Shown here piece after piece: positions 45,757 to 54,036 of a stretch of DNA of 64,000 nucleotides. The DNA is from Variovorax sp. UMC13. GTDB lineage: Bacteria; Pseudomonadota; Gammaproteobacteria; Burkholderiales; Burkholderiaceae_C. The notes below the pieces were generated by a model. It had not been told where the DNA came from. It saw nothing but the letters and a program-made list of their open reading frames with translations, and searched no databases. The translations under genes were made by a program, and so were the position numbers. Position 1 is the first letter of the stretch; each line of letters begins with the position of its first letter. The stretch spans positions 178,501 through 242,500 of the forward strand of contig NZ_LZZW01000030.1 in the NCBI RefSeq assembly GCF_014170375.1. The letters run 5' to 3'.

Positions 45757-46827
45757 TCAGTATTCCCAGAAGATCCGCTGCAGTTCCCTGGTGTCGCTGG
45801 TCTTGGTCAGCGCCACCATCGCCAGGATGCGGGCCTTCTGCGGGCGCAGGTCGTGCGCCACCACCCAGTCGTACTTGTCGTCGGGCTGCTCGGCGTTGCG
45901 CAGCACGAAGCCGTCGGGCACGCGCGAACTGCGGATCACGATCACGCCGTCGGCACGCACCTTCTGCAGGTTGGGCACGATGCGGTTGGCCACCGAGCCG
46001 TTGCCGGTGCCGCCGTGGACCAGGGCCTTGATGCCGCTCTTGCCCAGCGCGTCGATGGCCGTCGAGGACACGCCTTCGTAGCCCATGGCGATCTCGACCG
46101 GCGGCAGCGCGGTGATGGCGTCGATGTCGAACTCCGACTGCATCGTGTGGCGCTTGACCGGCGCGCGGAACCAGTAGTTCCTGCCCTCGACCACCATGCC
46201 CAGCGGGCCCCACTGGCTCTTGAAGGCCTCGGTCTTGATGTTAATGGACTTGCTCACGTCGCGACCGCTCTGGATCTCGTCGTTCATGGTCACGAGCACG
46301 CCCTTGCCCATCGCGTCCTTGCTGCCCGCCACGCTGACCGCGTTGTAGAGGTTGAGCGCGCCGTCGGCCGACAGCGCGGTGCCCGGGCGCATCGAGCCGA
46401 CCACGATGATCGGCTTGGCGGTGTGCACGGTCAGCGTCAGGAAGTAGGCGGTTTCCTCCAGCGTGTCGGTGCCGTGGGTGATGACGATGCCGTCGACGTC
46501 GCTCTGCTTGGACAGCGCCGAGACGCGCTTGGCCAGCGTCAGCAGGTTGTCGTCGGTCAGGCTTTCGGACGCCACCTGGAACACCTGCTCGCCCTTGACG
46601 TTGGCGATCTTCGTCAGTTCGGGCAGGCCGGCGATGAGCTTCTCGACGCCCACCTTGGCGGCCGCATAGGTCGCGCTGTTGACGGCCGAGGCGCCGGCCC
46701 CCGCGATGGTGCCGCCGGTGGCCAGGATCACCACATTGGGCAGGGCCTGCTGCGCCTGCGCGAGCGCGCTGGCGGCCAGCAGGGCGGCGCCGGTCGCGAA
46801 GGCGCGAAAACGGGGAGAAAGGTACAT
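45757..46827 (-). CDS. ansB: Periplasmic (type II) asparaginase
   Basis: The 356-residue enzyme hydrolyses asparagine, and perhaps glutamine, to the acid and ammonia. A Sec signal ends near residue 26 (ALAQAQQ). The first catalytic threonine is in LATGGTIAG (Thr40), the second motif is HGTDTLEETAYF, and GSMRPGTALSADGALNLYNAV follows. The start at 46827 gives this signal; an upstream start would add an unlikely 30-residue leader. It is convergent with the PAP2 gene. The asparaginase family is firm; type II is inferred from the signal peptide. Confidence 0.92.
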   Translation of the reverse strand: MYLSPRFRAFATGAALLAASALAQAQQALPNVVILATGGTIAGAGASAVNSATYAAAKVGVEKLIAGLPELTKIANVKGEQVFQVASESLTDDNLLTLAKRVSALSKQSDVDGIVITHGTDTLEETAYFLTLTVHTAKPIIVVGSMRPGTALSADGALNLYNAVSVAGSKDAMGKGVLVTMNDEIQSGRDVSKSINIKTEAFKSQWGPLGMVVEGRNYWFRAPVKRHTMQSEFDIDAITALPPVEIAMGYEGVSSTAIDALGKSGIKALVHGGTGNGSVANRIVPNLQKVRADGVIVIRSSRVPDGFVLRNAEQPDDKYDWVVAHDLRPQKARILAMVALTKTSDTRELQRIFWEY

Positions 46828-46977
46828 GGAAACTCCTTGGGTTGAGATGAATCTTGGCGAAGCGGCGAGGAAGATACAGGAACCGTGCCCGCCCGCCTTG
46901 CGCGCCCATGCCGCCATCGCATGCCGTCATGCGCCAAGGATTACCATCGGCCGGGCGCACCCCCGCGCCCCTTTGCC

Positions 46978-47655
46978 ATGACCACCGAATCCGCCGCCCT
47001 CTCGCTGTCGACCGCCCTGGAAATGCCCGCCCCCGAAGGGCCGCTGTCGCGCGCGCGGCCGGGGCGCGAACGCATCATGGCGGCGATCCGCACCGCGGCG
47101 GTCGCGGAGTTCAGCCTGCACGGGCTCAAGGGCACCTCGACCCAGGCCATCGCGGCGCGCGCGGGCCTGACCAAGCCCCAGCTGCACTACTACATCGTGG
47201 GCAAGGAAGAGCTCTACGAGGAACTGCTGATGCAGGTGCTGCACGCCTGGAAGGTGGTGTTCTCCTTCGGCGACGCGAGCGACCCGGCCACGGTGCTGGG
47301 CGACTACATCCGCAAGAAGCTGGACCACGCCATCGACAGCCCCGAGATGTCGCGCATCTTCACGCGCGAGATCCTCGACGGCGGGCGCAACCTCGACCGC
47401 TACTGGCCCAACGCGCGGGCCTGGACGCAGAAGAAGGTCGACGTGATCAACGGCTGGATCGCGCGCGGCCAGATGCGCCCGCTCGATGCGCGCATCCTGC
47501 TGATGCACATCTGGGCCATGACCCAGAGCTACGCCGACTACGCGATCCAGACCCGCGTGATGCTCGGCCTGCCGCCCGACGCGCCCATCGACCGTGAGCC
47601 GATCGCGCGCGAGCTCGTCGCCTTCGTACTGCACGGCTGCGATATCAAGAGCTGA
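46978..47655 (+). CDS. TetR-family regulator, RutR-like
   Basis: The 225-residue protein has an N-terminal TetR helix-turn-helix (about residues 35-80, STQAIAARAGLTKPQLHYYI) and a C-terminal domain resembling YcdC/RutR (SRIFTREILDGGRNLDRYW, MHIWAMTQSYADYAIQTRVM). RutR senses pyrimidines in Escherichia coli. It lies 126 bases upstream of an amidohydrolase-creatininase-ABC-oxidase operon on the same strand, with a long inverted repeat in the gap, so it is a likely local regulator. The effector here is unknown, perhaps a nitrogen heterocycle. Confidence 0.83.
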   Translation: MTTESAALSLSTALEMPAPEGPLSRARPGRERIMAAIRTAAVAEFSLHGLKGTSTQAIAARAGLTKPQLHYYIVGKEELYEELLMQVLHAWKVVFSFGDASDPATVLGDYIRKKLDHAIDSPEMSRIFTREILDGGRNLDRYWPNARAWTQKKVDVINGWIARGQMRPLDARILLMHIWAMTQSYADYAIQTRVMLGLPPDAPIDREPIARELVAFVLHGCDIKS

Positions 47656-47747
47656 GGCCACGCGGGCACCGCGCCCGCTGATTCCCCGCTGAACGACCCA
47701 GGCGCCCTATGCCGGTGCGCCTGCGCTGGCACGTCACTTGCATAACC

Positions 47748-47774
47748 TGACCACTTACTCTGATTAAGCGGTCA
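47748..47774. promoter_or_regulatory. Inverted repeat, likely operator of the amidohydrolase operon
   Basis: TGACCACTTA (47748-47757) and TAAGCGGTCA (47765-47774) are inverted copies with nine of ten matching bases, around a seven-base spacer. The outer TGACC/GGTCA halves resemble RutR half-sites. The repeat ends seven bases before the amidohydrolase ATG, so binding would block expression. The TetR-type protein at 46978 is the natural candidate. Confidence 0.6.
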
Positions 47775-47781
47775 AATTCAA

Positions 47782-49044
47782 ATGCGTGAGCCGGTCCTCC
47801 TGAACAACCTGCGTCTGCCCCGCTGGCTGCTGGCCAACGACTGGCCCCAGCAGGACGGCGTGCCGGTGCTGGCCAGCGTGGCGATCGAAGGCGGCCGCGT
47901 GCGCTCGGTGCAGCCGGCCGCGCCATCGCCTTCGGCCTGGGACCTCGGCGGCCGGCTGGCCCTGCCCGGCTTCGTCGATGCCCACACGCATCTCGACAAG
48001 GCCTTCACCTTGCCGCGCATGAAGGCGGTGCAGCCCGGCCTGCTCGGCGCCATCGACGCGATGCTGGCCGACCGCGCGCACTGGACGCCCGAAGACGTGC
48101 GCGAGCGCGCCGCGCGCGGCCTGCAGTGGGCCTGGGCATGCGGCACCACGCATGTGCGCACCCATGTCGACTGGTGGGAGCCCGACTCGGTGCCCATGGC
48201 CTGGCCGGTGATGGCCGAACTGGCGCAGGACTGGGCCGGCAAGGTGCGGCTCGAGCAGGTGGCGCTGATCAAGCTGCCGCTGTTCGAGGACGCGGCGCAG
48301 GCCCTGCGGCTCGCGCAGCAGGTCAAGGCCACGGGCCCGCACGCGCTGCTGGGCGGCTTCGTGCATTCGACCAACTGGAGCGAGAACGCGTTGCGCAACC
48401 TGCTGGTGGCCGCGCAGGCCTGCGACCTGGACATCGACCTGCACGTCGACGAGGAACTCAACGCCGTGGCCGTGGGCCTGCAGACCACCGCGCGCCTGCT
48501 GCACGAGATCGGCTACGAGGGCCGCGTGGTCTGCGGCCACATCTGCGCGCTCGCGGTCCAGCCCGAGGCGCAGGCCCTGTCCACGCTCGACGCCGTGGCG
48601 CGCGCACCGATCACGGTGGTGTCGCTGCCCGCCACCAACCTGCTGCTGCAGGACGCGGTCACCGGCCGCACGCCGCGCCTGCGCGGCATCACGCTGGTGA
48701 AGGAAGCGCAGGCCCGCGGCATCCCGCTGCTGTTCGCCAGCGACAACGTGCAGGACCCCTTCTGCCGGCTCGGCAGCTTCGACCCGGTCGAGGCATTGGG
48801 CACGGCCGCGCTGGTGGCGCAGCTCGACGCGCCCTTCGACACCTGGTCGCAGGCGCTGTGCCGCGCCGACTGGTTGCGGCGCGGCACGGCGCCCGCACGC
48901 CCCACGCTGGTCGGCGAACGCGCCGACCTGGTGCTCTTCACCGACGCCGACCGCCACGGCTGGCCCTCGCGCAGCGCGAAGCGCGTGGTGCTGCGCGACG
49001 GCCATGTGACGCACGGCGACGCCACGCCTTTTCTCCCGACCTGA
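47782..49044 (+). CDS. Cytosine deaminase-like amidohydrolase
   Basis: The 420-residue protein is a metal-dependent amidohydrolase. The N-terminal metal motif is FVDAHTHLDKAF, DLHVDEELNA contains a later His and Glu, CGHICAL another His, and FASDNVQDPFCRLGSFDP the aspartate typical of the cytosine deaminase group. Such enzymes deaminate or open cyclic nitrogen compounds (cytosine, creatinine, isoguanine and others). It begins an operon with a creatininase-family gene, an ABC importer and an FAD oxidase. The substrate is unknown. Confidence 0.88.
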   Translation: MREPVLLNNLRLPRWLLANDWPQQDGVPVLASVAIEGGRVRSVQPAAPSPSAWDLGGRLALPGFVDAHTHLDKAFTLPRMKAVQPGLLGAIDAMLADRAHWTPEDVRERAARGLQWAWACGTTHVRTHVDWWEPDSVPMAWPVMAELAQDWAGKVRLEQVALIKLPLFEDAAQALRLAQQVKATGPHALLGGFVHSTNWSENALRNLLVAAQACDLDIDLHVDEELNAVAVGLQTTARLLHEIGYEGRVVCGHICALAVQPEAQALSTLDAVARAPITVVSLPATNLLLQDAVTGRTPRLRGITLVKEAQARGIPLLFASDNVQDPFCRLGSFDPVEALGTAALVAQLDAPFDTWSQALCRADWLRRGTAPARPTLVGERADLVLFTDADRHGWPSRSAKRVVLRDGHVTHGDATPFLPT

Positions 49045-49059
49045 CGAACAGGAATTCCC

Positions 49060-49923
49060 ATGCTCCACGGCTACATCCCGCCCCACCGCTTCCTGCCCTA
49101 CCTGAGCTGGACCGAAATCGCCGCACTGCCCGAGCGCGAGAACACCGTGATCGTGCTGCCCTGCGGCGCCATCGAGCAGCACGGCCCGCACCTGCCGTGC
49201 TCGGTCGACAGCGTGATCAGCTCGGGCGTGATGGGCAAGGCGCTGGAGAAGCTGCCGGCCGAGGTGCGCGCCTTCGCGCTGCCCACCCTCACCTACGGCA
49301 AGTCGGAAGAGCACCTGCACTTCCCCGGCACCATGACCCTGACCGGCACCACGCTGCTCTCGACGGTGATCGAGATCGGCGAGTCGGTCTACCGCTCGGG
49401 CTTTCGCAAGCTGCTGTTCGCCAACGGCCACGGCGGCCAGCCGCAGGTGCTGGAGATGGCGGCACGTGAACTGCGGCTGCGCCATGGCGATTTCGTGGTG
49501 GTGCCGCATGGCGTGTCGCGGCTGCCGAGCGCGGCCAGCCAGCAGGTCAGCGAGCAGGAGAAGAAGCTCGCGATGCACGCCGGCCATTCCGAGACCGCGC
49601 TGATGCTCGCGCTCGCGCCCGACACCGTGCACATGGAGCGCGCGGTCGCCAACTTCCCGCCGCCCTTCCCGATCAAGCTGCTGTCGGCCGACGGCCGCCC
49701 GGCCTGCGCCTGGACCGCGCGCGACTTCGGCCCCAGCGGCGTGATCGGCGACCCGACCACCGCCACGCGCGAACAGGGCCACGCGATCCTCGACACGCTC
49801 TCCGACAGCTGGGCCCAGGCACTGACCGAGCTGCATGCGCTGCAGTGGATCGTGCGCGAGGAAGCCACCTGGGAGCGCGGCCACCAGCAGGGTTTCATCC
49901 AGCAGAGCTTCACGCCGGCCTGA
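49060..49923 (+). CDS. Creatininase-family amidohydrolase
   Basis: The 287-residue protein has the metal-binding pattern of the creatininase family: the Glu and His in IEQHGPHLP with the following Asp in SVDSVIS, NGHGGQPQ, and HAGHSETALM with the Glu. These proteins hydrolyse cyclic amide or related bonds (creatinine, mycofactocin precursor, pterin or hydantoin-like substrates). The gene is 15 bases after the amidohydrolase and probably acts on its product or on the same imported compound. True creatinine hydrolysis is one option among several. Confidence 0.85.
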   Translation: MLHGYIPPHRFLPYLSWTEIAALPERENTVIVLPCGAIEQHGPHLPCSVDSVISSGVMGKALEKLPAEVRAFALPTLTYGKSEEHLHFPGTMTLTGTTLLSTVIEIGESVYRSGFRKLLFANGHGGQPQVLEMAARELRLRHGDFVVVPHGVSRLPSAASQQVSEQEKKLAMHAGHSETALMLALAPDTVHMERAVANFPPPFPIKLLSADGRPACAWTARDFGPSGVIGDPTTATREQGHAILDTLSDSWAQALTELHALQWIVREEATWERGHQQGFIQQSFTPA

Positions 49924-49973
49924 AGCGGCGCTCCTTTTTCTTCCCCTTCATCTTCAAAAAAGAGGTCCACGCC

Positions 49974-50957
49974 ATGCGCTCTCTCGCACCTTCCCTGGTT
50001 GGCGCCGCCGCCATCGCTCTCTTCGCCGCCGCGTCCGCGCACGCCGACGACAAGTTCACCTACATGACCAACTGGTACGCGCAGGCCGAGCACGGCGGCT
50101 TCTACCAGGCGGTGGCCCAGGGTATCTACAAGAAGCACGGCCTGGACGTGACCATCAAGATGGGTGGCCCGCAGGTCAACATCACGCAGATGATGGCCGC
50201 CGGCCAGGCCGACTGCATCATGGGTTCGAGCGACATCCAGATGATGCAGGTGCGCGAAGGCGGCGTGCCGGTGGTCAACGTCGCGGCCTTCATGCAGAAG
50301 GACCCGCAGGTGCTGATCGCGCACGAGGACGTGAAGAAGTTCGAGGACCTCAAGGGCAAGACCCTGCTCATCGGCGCGCAGGCCAACCGCGGCTACTGGC
50401 CCTGGCTCAAGGCCAAGTTCGGCTTCACCGACGAACAGGCCCGGCCCTACACCTTCAACATCCAGCCCTTCGTGGCCGACAAGAACGCCGCGCAGCAGGG
50501 TTACCTGACCTCGGAGCCCTACGCCATCCAGAAGGCCGGCGTGAAGACCACGGTGCTGATGTTCAGCGACCACGGCTATCCCTCCTATGCGGTCACGGTG
50601 TCGTGCATGGACAAGACGGTGAAGGAGCGCAGCAAGCAGGTCGCGGCCTTCGTCAAGGCTTCGGCCGAAGGCTGGAAGAGCTACCTCGCCGATCCCGCGC
50701 CCGCCAACGCGCTGATCAAGAAGGACAACCCCAACATGACCGACGAACAGCTGGCCTACAGCGTCGCGAAGCTGAAAGAGCTGGGAATGATCACCGGCGG
50801 CGACGCGGCCAAGCAGGGCATCGGCGTGATCACCGATGCGCGCGCCAAGGCCAGCTACGACTTCCTGGTGAGCGCCAAGCTGCTCGACCCGGCCAAGGTG
50901 GATGTGGCCAAGACCTACACGACCGAGTTCGTGAAGGATCTCAAGGTCCTGCCCTGA
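49974..50957 (+). CDS. NMT1/THI5-like ABC binding protein
   Basis: The 327-residue periplasmic protein has a Sec signal (cleavage near AHA) and the NMT1/SsuA fold: FTYMTNWYAQAEHGGFYQAV, AAGQADCIMGSSDIQMM, and ASYDFLVSAKLLDPAKVDV at the C terminus. Members bind pyrimidines, sulfonates, nitrate or related small compounds. It is the binding protein of the NitT/TauT-type importer encoded next. Together with the two amidohydrolases this points to uptake of a nitrogen-containing ring, as inference. Confidence 0.88.
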   Translation: MRSLAPSLVGAAAIALFAAASAHADDKFTYMTNWYAQAEHGGFYQAVAQGIYKKHGLDVTIKMGGPQVNITQMMAAGQADCIMGSSDIQMMQVREGGVPVVNVAAFMQKDPQVLIAHEDVKKFEDLKGKTLLIGAQANRGYWPWLKAKFGFTDEQARPYTFNIQPFVADKNAAQQGYLTSEPYAIQKAGVKTTVLMFSDHGYPSYAVTVSCMDKTVKERSKQVAAFVKASAEGWKSYLADPAPANALIKKDNPNMTDEQLAYSVAKLKELGMITGGDAAKQGIGVITDARAKASYDFLVSAKLLDPAKVDVAKTYTTEFVKDLKVLP

Positions 50958-51027
50958 TCGCCTGGACCTCGTTCAGCCCTGACACCCGACGGCCGCGCAT
51001 GGCGGCCGTGCTCGAAAGGCCTTTGGC

Positions 51028-51846
51028 ATGAATCGCATCGAACCCCAGGCGCTCGCTCCCGCGGTGCCCGCCGTCGAGATCCTCTCGGCCGAGAAGACCT
51101 ACCCCAACGGCACGCAGGCGCTGCTGCCAGTGGACCTGTCGATCGCCGAGGGCGAGTTCGTCACGCTGCTCGGCCCTTCGGGCTGCGGCAAGAGCACGCT
51201 GCTCAAGATGGTGGCGGGCATGCTCGAGCCCAGCGACGGCCGGCTGCTGGTGTGGCGCAAGCCGGTGAGCCAGTTGCACGACAGCACGCGCCGGATGTCC
51301 TTCGTGTTCCAGTCGGCCACGCTGATGCCCTGGGCCAGCGTGCGCACCAACGTGCGGCTGCCGCTGGACCTGGCCGGCGTGCCGCGCGCCGAGGCCGAGG
51401 CGCGCGTGAGCGAATCGCTGGCGCTCGTGGGCCTGGAGAAGTTCGCCGACGCGCTGCCGCGCGCGCTCTCGGGCGGCATGCAGATGCGCGTGTCGATCGC
51501 GCGTGGCCTGGTCACGCAGCCCGACCTGCTGCTGATGGACGAGCCCTTCGGCGCGCTCGACGAGATCACGCGCCACAGGCTCGATGCCGACCTGCTCGAG
51601 CTCTGGCGCAAGAAGAAGCTCACGGTGATCTTCGTCACGCACTCGATCCACGAGGCGGTGTTCCTGTCGAGCCGCGTGGTGATGATGGCCGCGCGGCCGG
51701 GCCGCGTGGTGGAGCAGTTCCAGATCGACGAACCCTATCCGCGCAGCGCCGACTTCATGGTCACGCCCGAATTCGCGCGCTACGCCAAGCAGCTGCAGGA
51801 CAGCCTGCTGCGCGCCAGCCGCTTCGAAGAGGAGGCCGTGCGATGA
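51028..51846 (+). CDS. NitT/TauT-type ABC importer ATPase
   Basis: The 272-residue ATPase has Walker A GPSGCGKST, the Q-loop VFQSATLMPWASV, the signature LSGGMQMRVSIARGL (SGGM type, usual for this group) and Walker B LLLMDEPFGALDEIT. The SSuB/TauB-like length lacks a long C-terminal regulatory domain. It overlaps the permease gene by four bases. It powers the importer in the amidohydrolase operon. Confidence 0.92.
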   Translation: MNRIEPQALAPAVPAVEILSAEKTYPNGTQALLPVDLSIAEGEFVTLLGPSGCGKSTLLKMVAGMLEPSDGRLLVWRKPVSQLHDSTRRMSFVFQSATLMPWASVRTNVRLPLDLAGVPRAEAEARVSESLALVGLEKFADALPRALSGGMQMRVSIARGLVTQPDLLLMDEPFGALDEITRHRLDADLLELWRKKKLTVIFVTHSIHEAVFLSSRVVMMAARPGRVVEQFQIDEPYPRSADFMVTPEFARYAKQLQDSLLRASRFEEEAVR

Positions 51847-52661
51847 AGGCGCCCTCCAAGGTTCGCGTGCCCTTGCTGGACCAGCCGCGCGTGCAGCGCG
51901 TGCTCTACCCGGTGCTGATCGGCGTGGTGCTGGTGGCGCTGTGGCAGTGGATGGTGGTGGCGATGGAGCTGCCGCCCTACCTCGTGCCCTCGCCCTGGCT
52001 GATGCTGCAGACGCTGATCGCCGACTGGGTGCCGCTGGGCAATGCGCTGCTGGTCACGCTCAAGATCACCTTGCTGTCCTTCGGGCTGGCCACGGTGGCG
52101 GGCGTGCTGATCTCCTTCCTGTTCGTGCAGAGCAAGCGCATCGAGACCGCACTCTTTCCCTATGCGGTGCTGCTGCAGGTCACGCCCATCGTGGCGGTGG
52201 CGCCGCTGATCATCATCTGGATCAAGAGCCCGGTGGCGGCGATGACGGTGTGCGCCGCGCTGGTGGCGCTGTTCCCGATCATCGCCAACACCACGCTGGG
52301 CCTGCGCAGCATCGACCCCGACCTGCAGAGCTACTTCAAGCTCAACCGCGCCACGCGCTGGCAGCAGCTGGTGCGGCTGCGCATCCCGAGCGCGCTGCCC
52401 TACTTCTTCGGCGGCCTGCGCATCTCCAGCGGCCTCGCGCTGATCGGCGCGGTGGTGGCCGAGTTCGTCGCGGGCACGGGCGGCGCGGGCGCGGGCCTGG
52501 CCTACCAGATCCTGCAGGCCGGCTTCCAGCTCAACATCCCGCGCATGTTCGCGGCCCTGCTGCTGATTTCCCTCACCGGCGTCGCGCTCTTCGTGCTCAT
52601 GGCCTGGCTCTCGAAGCTGGCGCTGGGCTCGTGGCACGCGAGCGAACTTTCCCAGGATTGA
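51843..52661 (+). CDS. NitT/TauT-type ABC importer permease
   Basis: The 272-residue inner-membrane protein has about six helices with the family sequence VTPIVAVAPLIIIW and the loop FKLNRATRWQQLVRLRIPSAL, which contacts the ATPase. It is a SsuC/TauC-type permease. It overlaps the ATPase gene by four bases and ends seven bases before the oxidase gene, in one operon. Confidence 0.9.
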   Translation: MKAPSKVRVPLLDQPRVQRVLYPVLIGVVLVALWQWMVVAMELPPYLVPSPWLMLQTLIADWVPLGNALLVTLKITLLSFGLATVAGVLISFLFVQSKRIETALFPYAVLLQVTPIVAVAPLIIIWIKSPVAAMTVCAALVALFPIIANTTLGLRSIDPDLQSYFKLNRATRWQQLVRLRIPSALPYFFGGLRISSGLALIGAVVAEFVAGTGGAGAGLAYQILQAGFQLNIPRMFAALLLISLTGVALFVLMAWLSKLALGSWHASELSQD

Positions 52662-52668
52662 ACCGACC

Positions 52669-54033
52669 ATGAACGCTCCCGCCTCCGCCATCGAGCAGTT
52701 GCTGCTCGAACTCCCCGACCTCGAATGGATCACCGACGAGGGCCGCGTCACGCGGCTGTCGCAGGACTTCTCCTGGTTCAGCCCGGTGCTGGTGCGCCAG
52801 CTCGAGGGCAAGCGCGCCGACGTGGTGGTGCGCCCGCGCACCGAGGAAGAGATCCGCGCGGTGGTCGGCGCCTGCGCGCGCCGCAACGTGCCGATCACCA
52901 TCCGCGGCAGCGGCACCGGCAACTACGGCCAGACCACGCCGCTCGCGGGCGGCGTGGTGCTCGACATGACCGGCTACAACGCCTGCCTCTGGGTGCAGCC
53001 CGGCGTGGTGCGCGCCCAGGCCGGCATCCGCCTGGGCGAACTCGAGAAGAAGACCAAGGCCACCGGCCAGGAACTGCGCTGCGTGCCCTCGACCTACCGC
53101 AGCGCCACGCTGGGCGGCCTGTTCGGCGGCGGCTTCGGCGGCGTGGGCTCGATCAACCACGGGCCGCTGAGCGCGCCGGGCAACGTGCTCGGCATCCGTG
53201 CGATGACCATCGAGGCCGAGCCGCAGATGATCGAGCTGCGCGGCGCCGAGGCGATGCGCATGCACCACCTGTGGGGCACCAACGGCCTGGTGCTCGAACT
53301 GGAATTCGCGCTCGCGCCGGCGCACCCGTGGCTCGAGACGCTCGTGACCTTTGACGACTTCGAGCGCGCGCTGAACTTCGCCGACAAGCTCGCGAACGCG
53401 CCGGGCATCGTGAAGCGCGGCGTCTCCTTCTTCGCGGCGCCGATCTCCGATCACCTGGCGCAGCTGGCGGCGCACCTGCCCCAGGGCTGCCACACGGTGC
53501 TGTCGCTGGTGGCCGAGTCGTCGGAGCCCGCGATGCTGCTGCTGGTGGAGGCGCACGGCGGCACGGTCAGCTACCGCAAGACCGCGGCCGAGGTGCAGAA
53601 GAGCAACCGCACCCTGATGGAGTTCACCTGGAACCACACCACGCTGCACGCGCTCAAGATCGACCCGACGCTGACCTACCTGCAGAGCGGCTTCATCCCC
53701 GGCCGGCATGTCGAACAGATCCTCGAGATGGAGCAGCTGCTGGGCGGCGAGGTGATGATGCACACCGAGTTCATCCGCAACGTGGCGGGGCTCATGACCT
53801 GCAGCGGGCTGCAGCTGGTGCGCTTTCGCACCGAAGAGCGCCTGAACGAGATCATCGACATCCACCGCGCGCACGACGTGCACATCAACAACCCGCACGT
53901 GAACATCGTGGAAGACGGCAAGGCCGGCGGCCCGCTGCCGCCCGAGGTCATCGCGGTCAAGCATCGTTTCGATCCGCTGGGCCTGCTCAACCCGGGCAAG
54001 CTGCGCGACTGGCCGGTGAAGACCGGCGCCTGA
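52669..54033 (+). CDS. FAD-binding oxidoreductase, GlcD-like
   Basis: The 454-residue protein has a PCMH-type FAD-binding domain, with PITIRGSGTGNYGQ near residue 79, STYRSATLGGLFGGGFGGVGS near 140 and a C-terminal FAD oxidase segment ending HRFDPLGLLNPGKL. It is in the D-lactate/glycolate oxidase superfamily, but no glcE or glcF subunits are present. In this operon it may oxidise a product of the amidohydrolases. Substrate unknown. The stop is four bases before the convergent lnt stop. Confidence 0.87.
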   Translation: MNAPASAIEQLLLELPDLEWITDEGRVTRLSQDFSWFSPVLVRQLEGKRADVVVRPRTEEEIRAVVGACARRNVPITIRGSGTGNYGQTTPLAGGVVLDMTGYNACLWVQPGVVRAQAGIRLGELEKKTKATGQELRCVPSTYRSATLGGLFGGGFGGVGSINHGPLSAPGNVLGIRAMTIEAEPQMIELRGAEAMRMHHLWGTNGLVLELEFALAPAHPWLETLVTFDDFERALNFADKLANAPGIVKRGVSFFAAPISDHLAQLAAHLPQGCHTVLSLVAESSEPAMLLLVEAHGGTVSYRKTAAEVQKSNRTLMEFTWNHTTLHALKIDPTLTYLQSGFIPGRHVEQILEMEQLLGGEVMMHTEFIRNVAGLMTCSGLQLVRFRTEERLNEIIDIHRAHDVHINNPHVNIVEDGKAGGPLPPEVIAVKHRFDPLGLLNPGKLRDWPVKTGA

Positions 54034-54036
54034 GGT

